A DNA stretch of 64,000 nt from Cryptomeria japonica (lineage: Eukaryota; Streptophyta; Pinopsida; Cupressales; Cupressaceae), in contig NC_081413.1 in NCBI RefSeq assembly GCF_030272615.1, forward strand, positions 442,579,038-442,643,037, read 5' to 3'. The position numbers and the translations under genes were made by a program. Shown here piece after piece: positions 1-12,365 of this stretch (position 1 is its first letter; every line of letters begins with the position of its first letter). Under the pieces are notes generated by a model. It ran no database searches, was not told where the DNA came from, and worked only from the letters and a program-made list of their open reading frames with translations.

Positions 1-1703
1 TGAGCCTTAGCATAGAAAATTTGAGCCGAGTCAGTAACCAGACATTTGTAATATCATAGTGCAAGGGTGGGGAAGAATCCACCCCCAAGATTGCTCACCA
101 TATATCTCCCAAGATAACTATTCAATTGTGAAGCAATTCACTTTGAGTTAATTTCTAGCAAAAGGCAAAAAAATGGGTGCCCTCTAGGGGGTGACACGAC
201 TGTTTGAGCTGACGGAGTATCAAGACTAGTGGGCTATGGTATTACTTATGACCCTTGAATAAAGAGTCTTTTTGAAGTGTATTCTTTGTATTCAAACCTG
301 TTGAAACATTGAGGATTTGAACACATCCTCGCAAAACATAACACTTACTATTTAGATTAAGCAAAACTGTTTACTTCTTTGGTGTTGTGTCTTCATTTGT
401 TACTTCAAAAAATCATTTATCATCACTGAAAACTCAAAGAAAAACTCCAAAATTGCAGAAAACAATCAAGTCAGGGCAGTTTAGGGCATAAGAGCAACAT
501 CTTAGCGCGTCAGAACCATACTTTAGCGCATCAAATCCTATCTTTAGCATGTAAAGTCTTAAAAGTAGCACTTCACCAGAATCTAAAATCAGCAATAGCA
601 GTTAGCGCGTTCTCAAAACAGTTTAGCATGTTGAAGCATCAGCTTAGTGCATGGAAGTCAACCTTTAGCACGTAGAGTATAAATAGTAGCGCGTTAGTGG
701 CTCATATTAGTGCATGATCTTTTAAACCAAAGCTGAAACAAATTTAACTAGTGAAACCAGTTAGCATGTAGCAAGGGGCAGCATAGCACGTGCGGTCCTT
801 TTCTTAGCGCTTTGAGAACTTTTTGTAGCGCATAGCATCTCTGTTTTAGCGCGTGGTCGAAACCAGAAAAATAGGGGGCAAAACAGAGGTCAAATTGGAA
901 AAAAAATTCGAAAACCTCCTTTCAGCAGCCTTAACTTCGTCAAATCAGAATACCCAAAAATAGAGTATCAAAAGCTATTTCCAAAGCAAGTTCTCATCAA
1001 ACAAAAGTTGTCCAAAATCTGAAACTGGTCACATGATAAACATATCTATCCTATCAAAATCAAGAAACATCATCACAAGTGGCAAATAGGTCCTTTTTTA
1101 TCACACGGATTTTTTATCCCAAAAACACACTTGTTTAAAACTCTAAGTTGTCAAATTGAGTTTCCATATTGGGAAAGCTCTATTCCATATCATTTGACGC
1201 ACTTTTGTTGTGAGGGGGCATCTAAACCTTCACTTTGATAAAGTAAAACTTAAGTTTCCAAAACAAGATAAACTGAATCCAAAACAACTCAAAAGGAAAC
1301 CATTGATCATTTGTGCATAACTAATCCTCATATTGTGAGAAGAAAGAATATTTATCATAACACTAAGCTGAAGAAACAGCAACCAAGTTCTTCGAAACTT
1401 GCCAAAAGAAATAAATTTTTATACATCAATCGTCAACTCTTCAAATCTCATCGAACATTCCTTCGTCATGTACGATTGTATATTCAAAACAAATCAAACA
1501 AATTTGACAAGGAACCTTTGAAGACTAGAGCATTCTATCAAAAATCTGTGTTTATTCAACAAATAAATCATGGAGGAAAGATCAATCCAACATTCTCTCC
1601 CGACGAGTGCATCACTAACAACATCCCCTGATTTGAACCACCAACTCCTGAACAAAACATTGAAGAAGAGTTCATCCCTTTTGTCACAGAAAGCTTTTAC
1701 TAG
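1..1703 (+). other. Tat element 5' leader, non-coding
   Basis: This is the untranslated region upstream of gag. No gene was recognised; small ORFs here lack family resemblance and are not in the gag frame. The first 480 bases do not resemble the 3' LTR at 21917-23418, so the 5' LTR is taken to lie upstream of the window. I saw no convincing primer-binding site. Bases 502-854 hold the motif array described separately. Confidence 0.6.
502..854 (+). repeat. Interspersed TTAGCGC-type motif array (sense copy)
   Basis: About 14 copies of a 9-base motif close to TTAGCGCGT or TTAGCGCAT, with variants such as TTAGCATGT, TTAGTGCAT and TAGCACGT, are spaced roughly 20-35 bases apart. The sequence between copies is not conserved, so this is not a simple tandem repeat. 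The same motif occurs on the other strand at 21100-21360 of the same element. Confidence 0.75.
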
Positions 1704-3324
1704 ATGCCTGTTGTTACTCGCTCTCAACGAAACAAACAAAGCGAAATGCAATTAGAATCCAGCATGAGTTGGATATTATCAAATCCTTTTGAGTATCCGA
1801 ATCTAGAGGATGCCAAAATTTCTGAAGAACTTCTTCAAGAATGTCAAGAAAGCCCTTCATTTCAAAAACTTGTGGAAAGACTCATGGAAAATGACAAGGA
1901 AAAATACCTACTCATGCTCACAAGCAAAGGGGTTAAACTTCCTGAAGACTTTGACATGAACATTTTTAAAACAAGATCTCAACATTATGAATATCAAGAA
2001 TGACAAAGAGAAGGAGAGGCACGTGACCCTAAGCAAGATACTCTCGAACAAAACATACCAGAACACAACATCCTTAAACAAAACATCCCTAAGCAAAACA
2101 TACCGTTCCATACCCCATTTCAGCCTAGAATTAATGCAAGAGAAGAATTCTTCCCTCGGAAAAACAATGTACCTTTGATTTCTCGTACTCAACAAATGCA
2201 AATTTTACAAAGACAAATGCAAGACATGCAACAAGGTACAACAGTATTGTACTCCTTAACTAAAATCTGTCCTTATTCATTTGACAGAAGATTGAACATG
2301 GTACCTTTTCCTCCAAACTCAGATGTTCCCAAGTTTGAAATATATGATGGGAAAAGTGAACCCTATGATCATGTTTGAGAATTATGTACAATGAGTTTTG
2401 AATTCGCTCATGATGATACCTATTTGATGAGGTTATTCCCAAGAAGCTTGGGAGGGCAAACAATGGAATGGTTATCCAAAATCACACCTCCCATTAGATC
2501 ATTCGATGAACTAGTCAAAAAATTCATAACTCAATATTCCTATAACATTCAACATGCTACCACTATGTTAGACATCTGTAACACCAAACAAAAACAAAAA
2601 AAATGAAACATTCATGGTTTTCCTTCAACGATGGTGGCGTATGGTTTCAAGATATCCTCGAGATATCCCTGAAAAGGAGAAAATGGAAATTTTCATCGAC
2701 AACTTGAATGGTGAGATGAGTTACCAACTCAAAATCCAATGCATACCATCTTTTGCTAAATTGATTGAAAATGGCATTCAAGTAGAAGAAGCATGTGTCA
2801 ATAAAGGAACACTAAAATTATTCAAAGAAGGAACAAGTTCATCGCATTACAATAACCAAAACAACAACAATTTGGACAAATCCAAATTCTGGACCATAAA
2901 CATAAACAAAGGAAATGAAGGAGGCAGTGAATCACATGATCCAAAATCTAAGTAGCTCGTGCTCGCATTATCAGGAAATCCTCAAGCTAAAAAGAATCCC
3001 AAAAGTGCTAACCCAAACACTAACACTTACGCACTAAATACCAATCAAGGTCAACCCAACACCAACAACACCAACAATGCTCAAAACAATCACACAAATC
3101 GAGGGCCTAATAACAATTCATGAGGTAACACCAACAATTTTTAAAAATGTGTCTACACACCATTGGGACAATCACTGGAGTAAGCATTTAGAGAACTCCT
3201 GGCAAACAAAATTATCTGTTTACAAGCAATCAGCAACTATGAACCACAAATCAAACCACCTTGGTGGAATGACTCACAATTTTGTGATTTTCATCGCAAC
3301 AAAGGTCATCAAACAAATGACTAC
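1704..3324 (+). pseudogene. Tat gag (capsid polyprotein), broken
   Basis: Gag packages the element's RNA in cytoplasmic particles. An ATG at 1704 opens a 99-codon frame. After frame changes, similarity to the retrotransposon gag domain runs over 2391-2955: a stretch containing TMEWLSKI and SFDELVKKFITQY, then FLQRWWRMVSRYPRDIPE and a segment ending in EEACVNKG. A stop at about 2604 and several frameshifts split the gene into at least four pieces. The part from 2960 to 3324 is rich in Asn and Thr. I did not find an intact zinc knuckle. Confidence 0.8.
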
Positions 3325-4632
3325 ATGAGATTGAAAAACATTTTTCAGGACATGATTGATAGAGGTGATTTAACGGTGGATGGTCTCAAGACAAATGGTG
3401 ACCATGGAGCCTTTAAGAATCCTCTTCCAAACTTCAACAAAGATGGAGCTTCAACCTCAAACGATAGACGTGGGACTTGTATCAATCACATATACAATAA
3501 CACCATCAATCATATATCGGTTGTAGACAATCAAGTTAATATCATCACAATCAAAGACATGCGTGAACATGAATCGATCAATGTAACAACTAGAGCTCAA
3601 AAATATGTCTTGAAGGGACATATGCCAACAACAAACACCGTACCCAAAATTCAATATGACCTAGTCAGTCAACTACGCAAAACTCCTACTCAAATATCTA
3701 TACTAGAGTTGCTAGAACTTTCGCCAAAACACAAAGACATATTGGAACAAGTGTTACTCGAAACAAATGTACCTCAAGATCTGGATGCTGACAAATTCCA
3801 AGCCATGGTGGTTCATATGATAGGACCTCATAACCTCACTTTTTCTAAGCATGATAATATCTCATTGAGCCATCCACATAATACTCCTCTTCATATTGAA
3901 GTCATAGTCTATAAACACCGGGTTGAACGAATATTAATAGATGGAGGAGCTGGACTCAATATTTCTACCTTAAAAATTATCCATGCATTAGGCTTCTCTA
4001 AAGAGTCTATCGATCCATGCAAGAAGATCACTATAAAGGCATATGATGATGAGGAAAGATCATCTAAAGGAACTGTGATGTTCCCTATTCAGGTAGGACC
4101 GATAGAAAAGGATACTATGTGCCAGGTCTTAGACATAGATCTCACATATAATACCTTATTAGGTCAACCCTGTATACATGAAATGCAAGCAGTGCCTTCT
4201 ACATATCACCAATGTGTCAAATTTCCCTATAATGGCCAGGAGGTTTCTATATCAGCTGATCATAATCCATTTCAGCATTGTAATGCTATGGGGGCAGCCC
4301 AAGACAGCTTGGTTCCACATAACAGAGAGAAACAAAATTCATCAGCACAAGATCTTCAACAAGAAAAGTCTAAATCATTACCTAGAGATTTCAAGCAGAA
4401 AATGAAGATCAAAGAACAAGGCATGGGAGAATACTCTTTGGAACCCATGTGTTTGGCCAACTTACCAACATCACCTAGATCTCATGGATTGCCTACCACA
4501 TCAACACATCAAGCAACTCAGCCCATCACCAAGTTTGATGGCACATTCATTCAACTTGGCACTCTAGCACATGAATCCAATGAAAAGATATCCTTAGTTG
4601 GCTATACAAAGATATGGAAGAAGACCAAGTAG
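3325..4632 (+). pseudogene. Tat aspartic protease region
   Basis: This is one open frame of 435 codons and the longest surviving piece of the element. The retropepsin core lies near codons 205-290: RILIDGGAGLNIST holds the catalytic Asp in the DGGA form usual for Tat elements, and DLTYNTLLGQPCIHE is the conserved C-terminal fold segment with LLGQPWIH-like residues. The protease cleaves the polyprotein. The first 200 codons are the gag-protease linker and the last 130 the start of a poorly conserved spacer. The frame closes at TAG 4630. It could not be expressed alone, since gag upstream is broken. Confidence 0.85.
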
Positions 4633-5980
4633 CTACTATGGAAGTAGCTATACCCACACACCTATATGGAAAAGGCTACTTAATCATGTAGCAAATGGGA
4701 TACAATGGCAAAGGACCTATTGCTAAGCATCAGGAAGATGTCACAGAACCATTGGACCCTCCTTCATAATTGAGTAAAGACAAGAAGGGATTGGGCTTTG
4801 AACTCACTCTACTACCAAAGAAGGTACCACACAAATATTGAAAACCTTAGTGGAAAGTAAAAAAGAAGTACAAAGAAGACTCTTGGAAGGAGGCACTATT
4901 TGAGTTAGTAGAGACAATACGTAAAGAACGAGAACATCAAGAACAGGAACAATGTCAAAAGTAGCCTATCAACCAAAAGAAGGAAGCATCTACTATAGAA
5001 GCACATCATATTCAAGAACCAACATCCAACAAAGAAGACTCCCCTCTGGATTAAATAATTCCTCCCCGAGGAGAGACAATATATGAACAAATGCAAAGAG
5101 TGGAAGTAGGACATGACACAAAATCAAAGAAAACTATCAAACTTGTCTCAATTATCAAAGGCATGTTCTCACCCTACAACATACCAGTTCACAGCACTGC
5201 TAGAATATGGGATAATACCTCTAAGACTGATTCCAATGAATATGAATGGGGTAGCTGTTCTAATATTACTGAAGATATTTGTGCAAATGACACTTATACA
5301 CTCATCTCTCAAGAAGAACTAGGCATAGAATCTAGACCACTTGAATCTGGTCCACAAAATATCTATGACGCCAAGGAAAATGAGCAACAACATTATGCAC
5401 AAGTCTATACAGAAGATGATACCATCAAAGACCTTGATGAAATCCTTGACTTCTTTAACACCTTGGCCAATCAAGATGATACTTCCATCCTGACACTTAC
5501 AGCAACAGAACTTGATCTGCCAAACGATTCCTTACCACTTGTCTTTCCTGATCTCATAGACTAGGACAAACCTAAAACTCATGATATACCAATTTTCCCA
5601 AATAACGAATCCATTATCCATTACTTATGTACCATTAACCCAAAAATAGACTCTACCAGTGAACAAAGTAACGATGTCTACAATCAAGAGAGTGCCAAGT
5701 CTCTTAGTCACAAAAATGAACCAAATAAAAGATCTACTACTAAAAACCAATCAATGGCAACAATAGATCACACACAAGTAAAAATAAAGGATGCATCTAA
5801 GGGTGAAAACCTTTTTAAGGCACTAAGGATGGGAGACTTGACACTCTTCCTGAACATTATCATGAGCAATCACCCATATTGATTGAGCCCACTCAATCAA
5901 TCAACATGGGTACTACAAAAGCAGCCAAAACTATACACCTTGCAGAATCTCTAACGGAAGCAAAAAGATCAGAATTTATC
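4633..5980 (+). other. Tat protease-RT spacer, degenerate
   Basis: Tat elements have a long, weakly conserved spacer between protease and RT. Here it is broken by stops. The best-preserved piece is a 157-codon acidic frame at 5091-5564 with an Asp-rich segment (TEDDTIKDLDEILDFF). I recognise no domain in it. Confidence 0.6.
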
Positions 5981-6801
5981 AAATTTTTACAGAAAAGCAA
6001 ATCAACTTTGCTTGGTCATATGCACATATGCCTAGGATTGATCCACAATTAATCATGCACCACTTGTCCATTGTTCCAGGAGCTAAGCCAGTCAAACAAA
6101 AACTGCAAAAGATGAATCCATATGTGGCACTCATGGTTAAAGTTAAATTGAAGAAACTATTAGACGTTAGATTTATTCAACCCATTGACTATGCTGAATG
6201 GATTTCCAATGCTGTACCAGTATCAAAACTAGATGGCACCATCAGAATCAGGACTAATTTTAGAGATGTCAACAAAGCCTGTCCAAAGGACTACTTTCCT
6301 TTACCCAGTATCAACATAATTGTAGACCTCATAGCAGGCCATGTAATGCTATCACTAATGGATGGTTTTTCAAGCTATAATCAAATCAAGATAGCCCAAG
6401 AAGATCAAGATAGAACAATGTTTACATGTCCTTGGGGAACGTACCATTGGAATGTCATGCCTTTTGGCTTAAAGAATGCAGGAGCAACTTATCAATGAGC
6501 AATGACAACAATCTTTCATGACATGATGCATACCTTCATGGAAGACTATGTAGATGATTTAATAGTTAAATCCTTCACCAAAGAAGAACATCTAAGAATC
6601 TTAGAGAATATTTTCGATAGATTGGAAAAATTCCAAGTCAGGCTCAACCCTAAGAAGTGTGTCTTCAGGGTTACTTCAGGAAAGTTACTAGGCTACATAG
6701 TTTCAGCTAAGGGTATTGAAGTGGATCCAGCAAAGGTACAAGCTATTATGGACATGCCACCACCAAAGAACATCAGCCAGCCCAGATCTCTACAAGGATG
6801 A
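5981..6801 (+). pseudogene. Tat reverse transcriptase
   Basis: RT copies the element RNA into DNA. Blocks seen in order: FAWSYAHMP near the start, the entry block QPIDYAEWISNAVPVSK, the RTNFRDVNKACPKD block, MDGFSSYNQI, MPFGLKNAGATYQ, then the catalytic YVDDLIVK at about 6547 and LNPKKCVFRV followed by LLGYIVSAKGIEVDP. A TGA at 6496 falls right after ATYQ, where this family has Arg, and another at 6799; both fit CGA changed to TGA. The frame is otherwise continuous from 6028 to 7081, apart from further stops. Confidence 0.92.
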
Positions 6802-7426
6802 CTCCAATCAATCAGGCGATTCATCGCTCAACTAGCAGATAAAAGTCTCCCATTTAATCATTTGATGCATAAAAATGTACCATTCAGATGGGAAGCCAAA
6901 TGTGCAGAATCTTTCTATCAAATCAAATAGTATCTAATGAATCCACCAGTTCTAGTACCACCAATAGCAGGAAAGCCACTCATTCTATACATTTCAACAG
7001 CATATATATCCCTGGGGGCATTGTTAGCACAAGAAGATCAACAAGGCAAGGAATGAGCTATATACTAGATCAGCAAGACATTGAATGGATATGAATTAAA
7101 CTATACATTCATTGAGAAGGCTTGTCTAATAGAAGTATTTGCCTCTCAAAAATTCCAACACTACATGCTAGCTCACACAATTAAGCTAGTTGCAAAAATT
7201 GATCCTCTCAAATATTTGCTTAGTAAAGCAGCTCTTACAGGCAAATTGGCTAAGTGGGTCATGATCCTTACTGAATTTGATATCCACTACACAGAACGAC
7301 AATCTATCAAAGGACAAGTGATTACAGATCAACTGGCTGAAGCACCACTACCTGGAAAACAAACTATGGAGATCAAATTTCTGGACAGGGATGCACTGGC
7401 TATCTCCACAAAACAATGGACCTTAT
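6802..7426 (+). pseudogene. Tat RNase H, first domain, and start of second, cut by CACTA
   Basis: The RT thumb passes into the first RNase H: SIRRFIAQLADK, LILYISTAYISLGALLAQED, ELNYTFIEKACLIEVFASQKFQHYML and GKLAKWVMILTEFDIHY are recognisable. The second RNase H should begin right after KQWTL; the frame is cut there, at base 7426, by the CACTA transposon. It resumes at 15364 with the YFDGS motif. Stops at 6927 and 7054 lie upstream. RNase H removes the RNA strand during reverse transcription. Confidence 0.88.
7424..7426. repeat. Target site duplication TAT (left copy)
   Basis: TAT immediately precedes the CACTA terminus and is repeated at 15364-15366. Three bases is the duplication length of CACTA (En/Spm) elements. 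Removing the element and one copy rejoins the RNase H reading frame. Confidence 0.9.
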
Positions 7427-7441
7427 CACTAATACATTTAG
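7427..7441 (+). repeat. CACTA left terminal inverted repeat
   Basis: CACTAATACATTTAG. It pairs with 15349-15363 with mismatches at positions 6 and 14. The similarity fades after position 15. Confidence 0.88.
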
Positions 7442-7447
7442 CCTAAA

Positions 7448-7610
7448 ATTCCGACAGAGGTTTCCGACGGAGAAGGTATATTGTGATAAAACTTGATTTT
7501 TTTTTGAAAAAATGCCTAATTTTGTCGGAATTCCAATGATAATGCAATGACATTAAGTTTTTTTAGAAAACGTTCCCGTGTTCATCGAAATTCCAACGAC
7601 CGCATGCATT
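7448..7610. repeat. CACTA left subterminal repeats (TCGGAATTCC type)
   Basis: Copies and variants of a (G)TCGGAATTCC(G/A)ACGA unit occur in both orientations near 7448, 7465, 7525 and 7583. They match the denser set near the right end. Such arrays are typical of CACTA ends and are bound by the element's DNA-binding protein. Confidence 0.8.
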
Positions 7611-8179
7611 ACTTTAAAAAAAAAAGAAAAGACCAAAATCCCTCCTCTTTACAAAATCCTGCCTCTCATTCATCTCGCCTCTGTAGCGATCATTGGTGTG
7701 ACAAAGACGGCTACAACAGGGACCGAGGGAACAAAGTGCCAAGGGCTGGCACCTAACCAGCGAGGATGACTGCAAGGGAGCCCAAAATGGGTTGTGTAAA
7801 CGGCGACGCCCAGGCCTCCGTCAACAACAATAAGAGCTACGGACGGAGGAAGAAGTCATCTTTGAGAAAGAATTATGGATGTGAGCACTCTTGAGGAATG
7901 GTATTTTTGCGGTGAAAATTTCTTGAACTTGTGCTACAGTTGTATCAACAAAATTCCTTGCTAGTTAGGGTATTAGAACAGATTAATCAAGAAAATTTTC
8001 AGTTCATTTTCATTACATTATGGTCGGAAAATAAATCTATATCTTGATACAAGATTGTAATCTCCTCCCCCATCACCCTCATTTCTCCCTATGTAATACT
8101 TATCTAGGAGAGAATCCAGACAGAGAGGTAGATTATATTATATATCTCATCAAGATGAGTATTAGTCATTCTTGTTTAG
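7611..8179. other. CACTA internal sequence, GC-richer segment, no gene recognised
   Basis: Bases 7640-7860 are richer in G and C than the rest of the element and may be captured host sequence or remains of an element exon. No protein similarity was recognised in any frame. From about 8000 to 8179 the sequence is AT-rich and ends in a pyrimidine-rich stretch with AG at 8178-8179, which looks like the intron 3' end before the CRK exon. Confidence 0.45.
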
Positions 8180-8458
8180 GTATGGAAATCTTTTGCGAGA
8201 GGAAATATTGTGGATGTGATTGACAAAGAAATAGTAGAAAGCATATCCAATGAGTAAGTTTTAAGATGCATTCATGTGGGGCTTTTATGTGCACAAGTAG
8301 ATGCATTAATTCGGTCGTCAATGATCGATGTACATGCAATGCTTTTAAACTCTCCAACCTCTAGAATTATAGGCACAAATTCAACTACTTCGCCGATCAC
8401 TCATTCAATCCATCCATCTATTAATGATGAAACCGTAACAGATTTAATTCCTAGATAA
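8180..8458 (+). pseudogene. Captured last exon of a cysteine-rich receptor-like kinase (CRK)
   Basis: Ninety-three codons match the C-terminal end of DUF26/CRK receptor kinases: WKSFARGNIVDVID, VLRCIHVGLLCAQ (the kinase subdomain XI Arg region), then the tail THSIHPSINDETVTDLIPR and the stop at 8456. The piece starts just after an AG with a pyrimidine tract, at the position where CRK genes have their last intron, so genomic rather than spliced sequence was captured. A TAA at 8255 interrupts it. The conserved RPSM is RSSM. It has no kinase catalytic core, so it is a dead fragment. Confidence 0.85.
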
Positions 8459-11400
8459 TCTTGTTTATTCTTTGCACATTAGAATAATAATAAATTTAAT
8501 ATCAAGTAGGTAGTTTTTTTTACAATTTTAATTATGTAATACTTTATCATTATATATCAGTGACTCATATGAACTCACACTTCATGATTAGTATGTAATA
8601 TCTCCAATTAGAATAAGTAATATTTCACTAAATTTCTCACCTCAAAAATTTCTCCACCTTAATGATAGTTAATGTTAAGGGTTGAATGAAACAAACTCTT
8701 GTTCATGGATGACCTTCTTAGCCTCCTATGGAAGTCATTCTTTGTGTGGTCTACCATGACCATAAACAGGTTCTTAATAAATGTATTAGATACTCTCTAT
8801 TATCAATAAGAGAGTTATCATAATATAGTCATGGCGAGTGGTTACAAATAAGATTAATGGGTCTATAGTTCCCACTTGGTTTGTACTTAGAAACATTATC
8901 ATTTCTTAGTTGTATGGAAACTACAAATTCATGCATCTAGCAAACAATACACACTAGCTATTATATGATTCCACTAATGAGAAAAGCCTAGTCAATCTTA
9001 TAGTTTGTGGAATTAGTCATGTCCCTCATATAGAATATCTACATATGGAGTATTCTTGCCTATAGATTACCTATTGTTTTGCTTAATAATGTGATTATTT
9101 CACATACATCATAAAAGTGCCCTTCTAATATGTTTGTACAACAATCTTGAAACCATATTTTTATTAACCAACCAATGATACGAATTATCTTAAACACGCC
9201 TCTATATTTGAACCCCACTAGCTTTGATAATCAACCATAATAACCTTAACAATGCATCGACGGCAACAATGCCTAATAAATCATCAATTGTCTTAGGTGA
9301 ATTTAGCCAAATCCAACCCATCAAATCCACTAATCTCCCTTGCATCCCAATCATAAAATTTTATGGTTGTTGGAACAAGCTTGGGAGATTTAGTTCTTCC
9401 TTTGCAAATCAACATACCCTATTTTGGTTTCCCAAATATTTACTAAATAACTTTGAAGATAAATTGGGAAGAGAATCCATCATATAGATATTTCTTTTCA
9501 ACAACCTTAGAGGACATTGTTCTGTCTATCATTTATTATAATAGCTAATACCCAATTTTTTTATTAGATAACAAGCAAAACCTCCTCTTCACAAACTATG
9601 TTTTCCTTAATAATCCAAGAATTAAAAAAGGAACCCACATAAAAATTACTCACTCCCTACCATGAAGGCAAAAGAACATCCAATTTAAAGATAGATTTAC
9701 CAAAATGAAAGAAATATCACCTCAAAATCTGTCTTGAACTTATACATTGAATCTATACACACTAGAATCCCCTTAATAACTCTCTCACAACTTTCAATGC
9801 TAGAAGAATGAGTGTTTTCACAAGAATTCTATACTATGATATTTATATCAAGATTCACTTGCATACTTTTAGAGTTAAGCTGACCCATTCTCATGAGTAG
9901 TTTAAATGAACCCCTAATAAGAATGGATCACTTAGTACTCATTTCATCAAAGTGATGCTCATAGTATTATTGAAAAATTGTATTATTGTTCCAAATTTTA
10001 TGGATATTTAGGAGACACAAATAAAATATAAATGTAATCATTCCATATTTTTGTAGGAGATATTGGAATGAGACTAATAGGAAGAGTAGTAAACATGAGT
10101 CACAATGAGCACTTTAGAATAAATCTAAACATTATAAGGAAGAGTAGCTTGGAAAAATAGAAGTGTAATTTATTTTCCAATATGCAAGATTATTACTTGG
10201 GAAAGAATCTTGAAAGAGGATTGAAAAGATTCCTTGAGCTAACATTGTCTCACTTATCCAAAATTATGAGGAAGGATTCATTAATGAAATGGTCATTAAC
10301 AAGATGGAGAGAATAATAATTTATCTTGGCCATGACACAAAGTCTTAGAATAGATGCCAAGCTTGGTGAATGGAATGAAAATCCCAAACAATTAATGAGT
10401 GGTGAGACAAGTAGAGGCATCTATAAATTTTGTTTTGAATATATATAAAATAAAGAAAAAATGGGACTAAAATCAAGGGAAATGTACATGGAAAGGATAT
10501 GATGAAAATCAAAATAAATAGTTTGAAGATAATATTAGTTACCTAAAGGATATTCCACTTGATTATTTGGTATATCATAACTATTTTGTCAAATTTTGAA
10601 ACCATTAGAGGTACCTTTTACTTCTGTAGATGAGGCATTCATTCATGTTGAAGTTGTGATAGCTTATTTGCCACTTTATAGACAACAAATTATCCATATG
10701 AATTATCATATATACTTGTAACCTCCATCCCAAACCACCTATTTCACTCTTCTTCCTTTGTGTACCTCTTTTATTCTTCCATTACCTCTTCGCTTACCTA
10801 AATTCAATCCAAAACATAGTGTATATAGCATCAAAATAATTCCATATTTGATTAATATTATCCACAACATATCGGAAAGACAAATACCACACTTACTATG
10901 TCATCAACCAAAAATAATTTACTTACATATTCAAATAGTTTAATAATGGAGAAACATCCATGCAGTGCTCTACACATGTCCTTGAAGGTTCAAGAAATAC
11001 TTATCCTCTATTGGTCCAAACTTTAAATCACTTTCCATGCATGAAAATAATTGCAACCATACACAATTTCCCACCCAATAGATTCTCTCAAACTAGTTTA
11101 CTATCTTAACATAGGGTCAAGGAAAAGCGGGCCAAAATAGGAATCCAAGTGTCTTAAAAGCCTTCAAGACCATAGTGGTGAGGATTGAATTTCTTTCTTT
11201 AGTGGTATCTTTCTATAGATTAATTAGTTGGGGATTCTATTAGGACCTTTTCCTAATTAAAAAAAAAATGTAAAGATTACATCCTTAAATATTGCATTCA
11301 TAATAGAATAAATTTCTGCAATATTGAGACTATATTCATAATAGATTTATAGTGATGAATAAAGAAATATTTAAGATTATCAAAAAATTGATGTTTTCTT

Positions 11401-11720
11401 TCTCCCAACCATCATTGGATATTGGGTGATCTTTGAGGCATTATGTCAAATAGTTCATGTGCCTTAACTAAGCTTACATATTTTGCATGCATGTGTACCT
11501 GGGTAGTTGCACTACAACATCTATACTCACTAATCACATTTGGTTGGAAGTTTCTAAATCCATTTCAAACACATCTTGTGCATATCCCGCAATCTATGCT
11601 AACGGTGATTGTCTTTTTAATGGAAACAGATGGGAAGGGACGTCAAGGGAAGGAACGGGCCCACAACACACCTAAGCAGTCAAAGATTAGTGTGTGTTGT
11701 TTAAGGCTGCCCCATTAAGA
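8459..11720. other. CACTA internal AT-rich region, nothing recognised
   Basis: There are about 3.3 kb with only short ORFs, the longest being 87 codons at 9224-9487. None shows domain motifs, low stop density or homology that I can recognise. The first hundred bases may be the 3' flank of the captured CRK gene. I see no tandem repeats, RNA genes or transposase blocks. Confidence 0.5.
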
Positions 11721-11905
11721 CATCATAATTTCTAAATAATTTATTTGACTTAGTGTTATTTGCAAAAAATGATTATCAATGATGTGTCATTTCTCCAAGA
11801 ATTGTCTAGGACCTTTTCGTCAGATAATATGTAACATCGAATGAATAAATTTTTTCTTTACAATTGCTTATTTAATTTAATTATTATCTAAGCGTGAATT
11901 ATTAA
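11721..11905 (+). repeat. Direct repeat of the hairpin-arm segment
   Basis: This segment (for example AAGAATTGTCTAGGACCTTT at about 11796) closely matches 12875-13045 in the same orientation and 14790-14965 in the opposite one. The same roughly 180-base sequence therefore occurs three times within the CACTA element, once outside the large hairpin and once in each arm. Confidence 0.85.
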
Positions 11906-12156
11906 TATACCTTGAATTGTGCAATATGGAAGGTTTGTATTCTTAATCTCCTTCCCATTTCTTAATTTAAAAGATGATATCTTTTTTAAATATCTTTATT
12001 AACTTGATTTCTCCTTCAATTCTTGATGAATGCTTGATTGCATGTTCACTTGGAATTGAATTGATTTAATAATTAAGAGATCACTTGAATTGTAGGTAAA
12101 CCCCTTCAAATGACAGGATAGGCTTCCTTTTATACCTAATATATGTCTTGAAAGCA

Positions 12157-12365
12157 TTTTATTGTGATAGCTTTAAATTAAAGTACTTTCTCTTCTATCT
12201 GTTATTGGTGGAGCAGAGGTTGCATTGCACCGTCCTAGGATACATATTTCCGCAGATACAACACAAGTTAAATGTATCCCAGGTCGATGCAAAGCAACCT
12301 CTGCTCCAAAGATCACCAAAAAATAGAGAAAGAACTTTAATTTAATGCCATCAGGATAAAAGTCT
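12157..12365. repeat. Small inverted repeat carrying DRM methyltransferase motif I
   Basis: The left arm (about 12157-12250) and right arm (about 12262-12365) are inverted copies. Each encodes GAEVALHRP; the right arm, read on -, gives FYPDGIKLK and then FGAEVALHRPGIHL and VVSAE. This matches the SAM-binding motif I/II region of DRM methyltransferases, where the usual text is SGIGGAEVALHRLGI followed by VVSVE. In DRM proteins this segment follows the region found in the larger hairpin downstream. Confidence 0.75.

Noticed and set aside
1-480. Possible 5' LTR of the Tat element at the window start
   Set aside because: By eye it shares no block with the LTR at 21917-23418 and lacks a TG start and primer site after it.
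9224-9487. 87-codon ORF in the CACTA element
   Set aside because: No domain, no homology recognised, and length is within chance for AT-rich DNA.
11443-11718. 91-codon ORF in the CACTA element
   Set aside because: No motif seen, and overlapping frames are of similar length.
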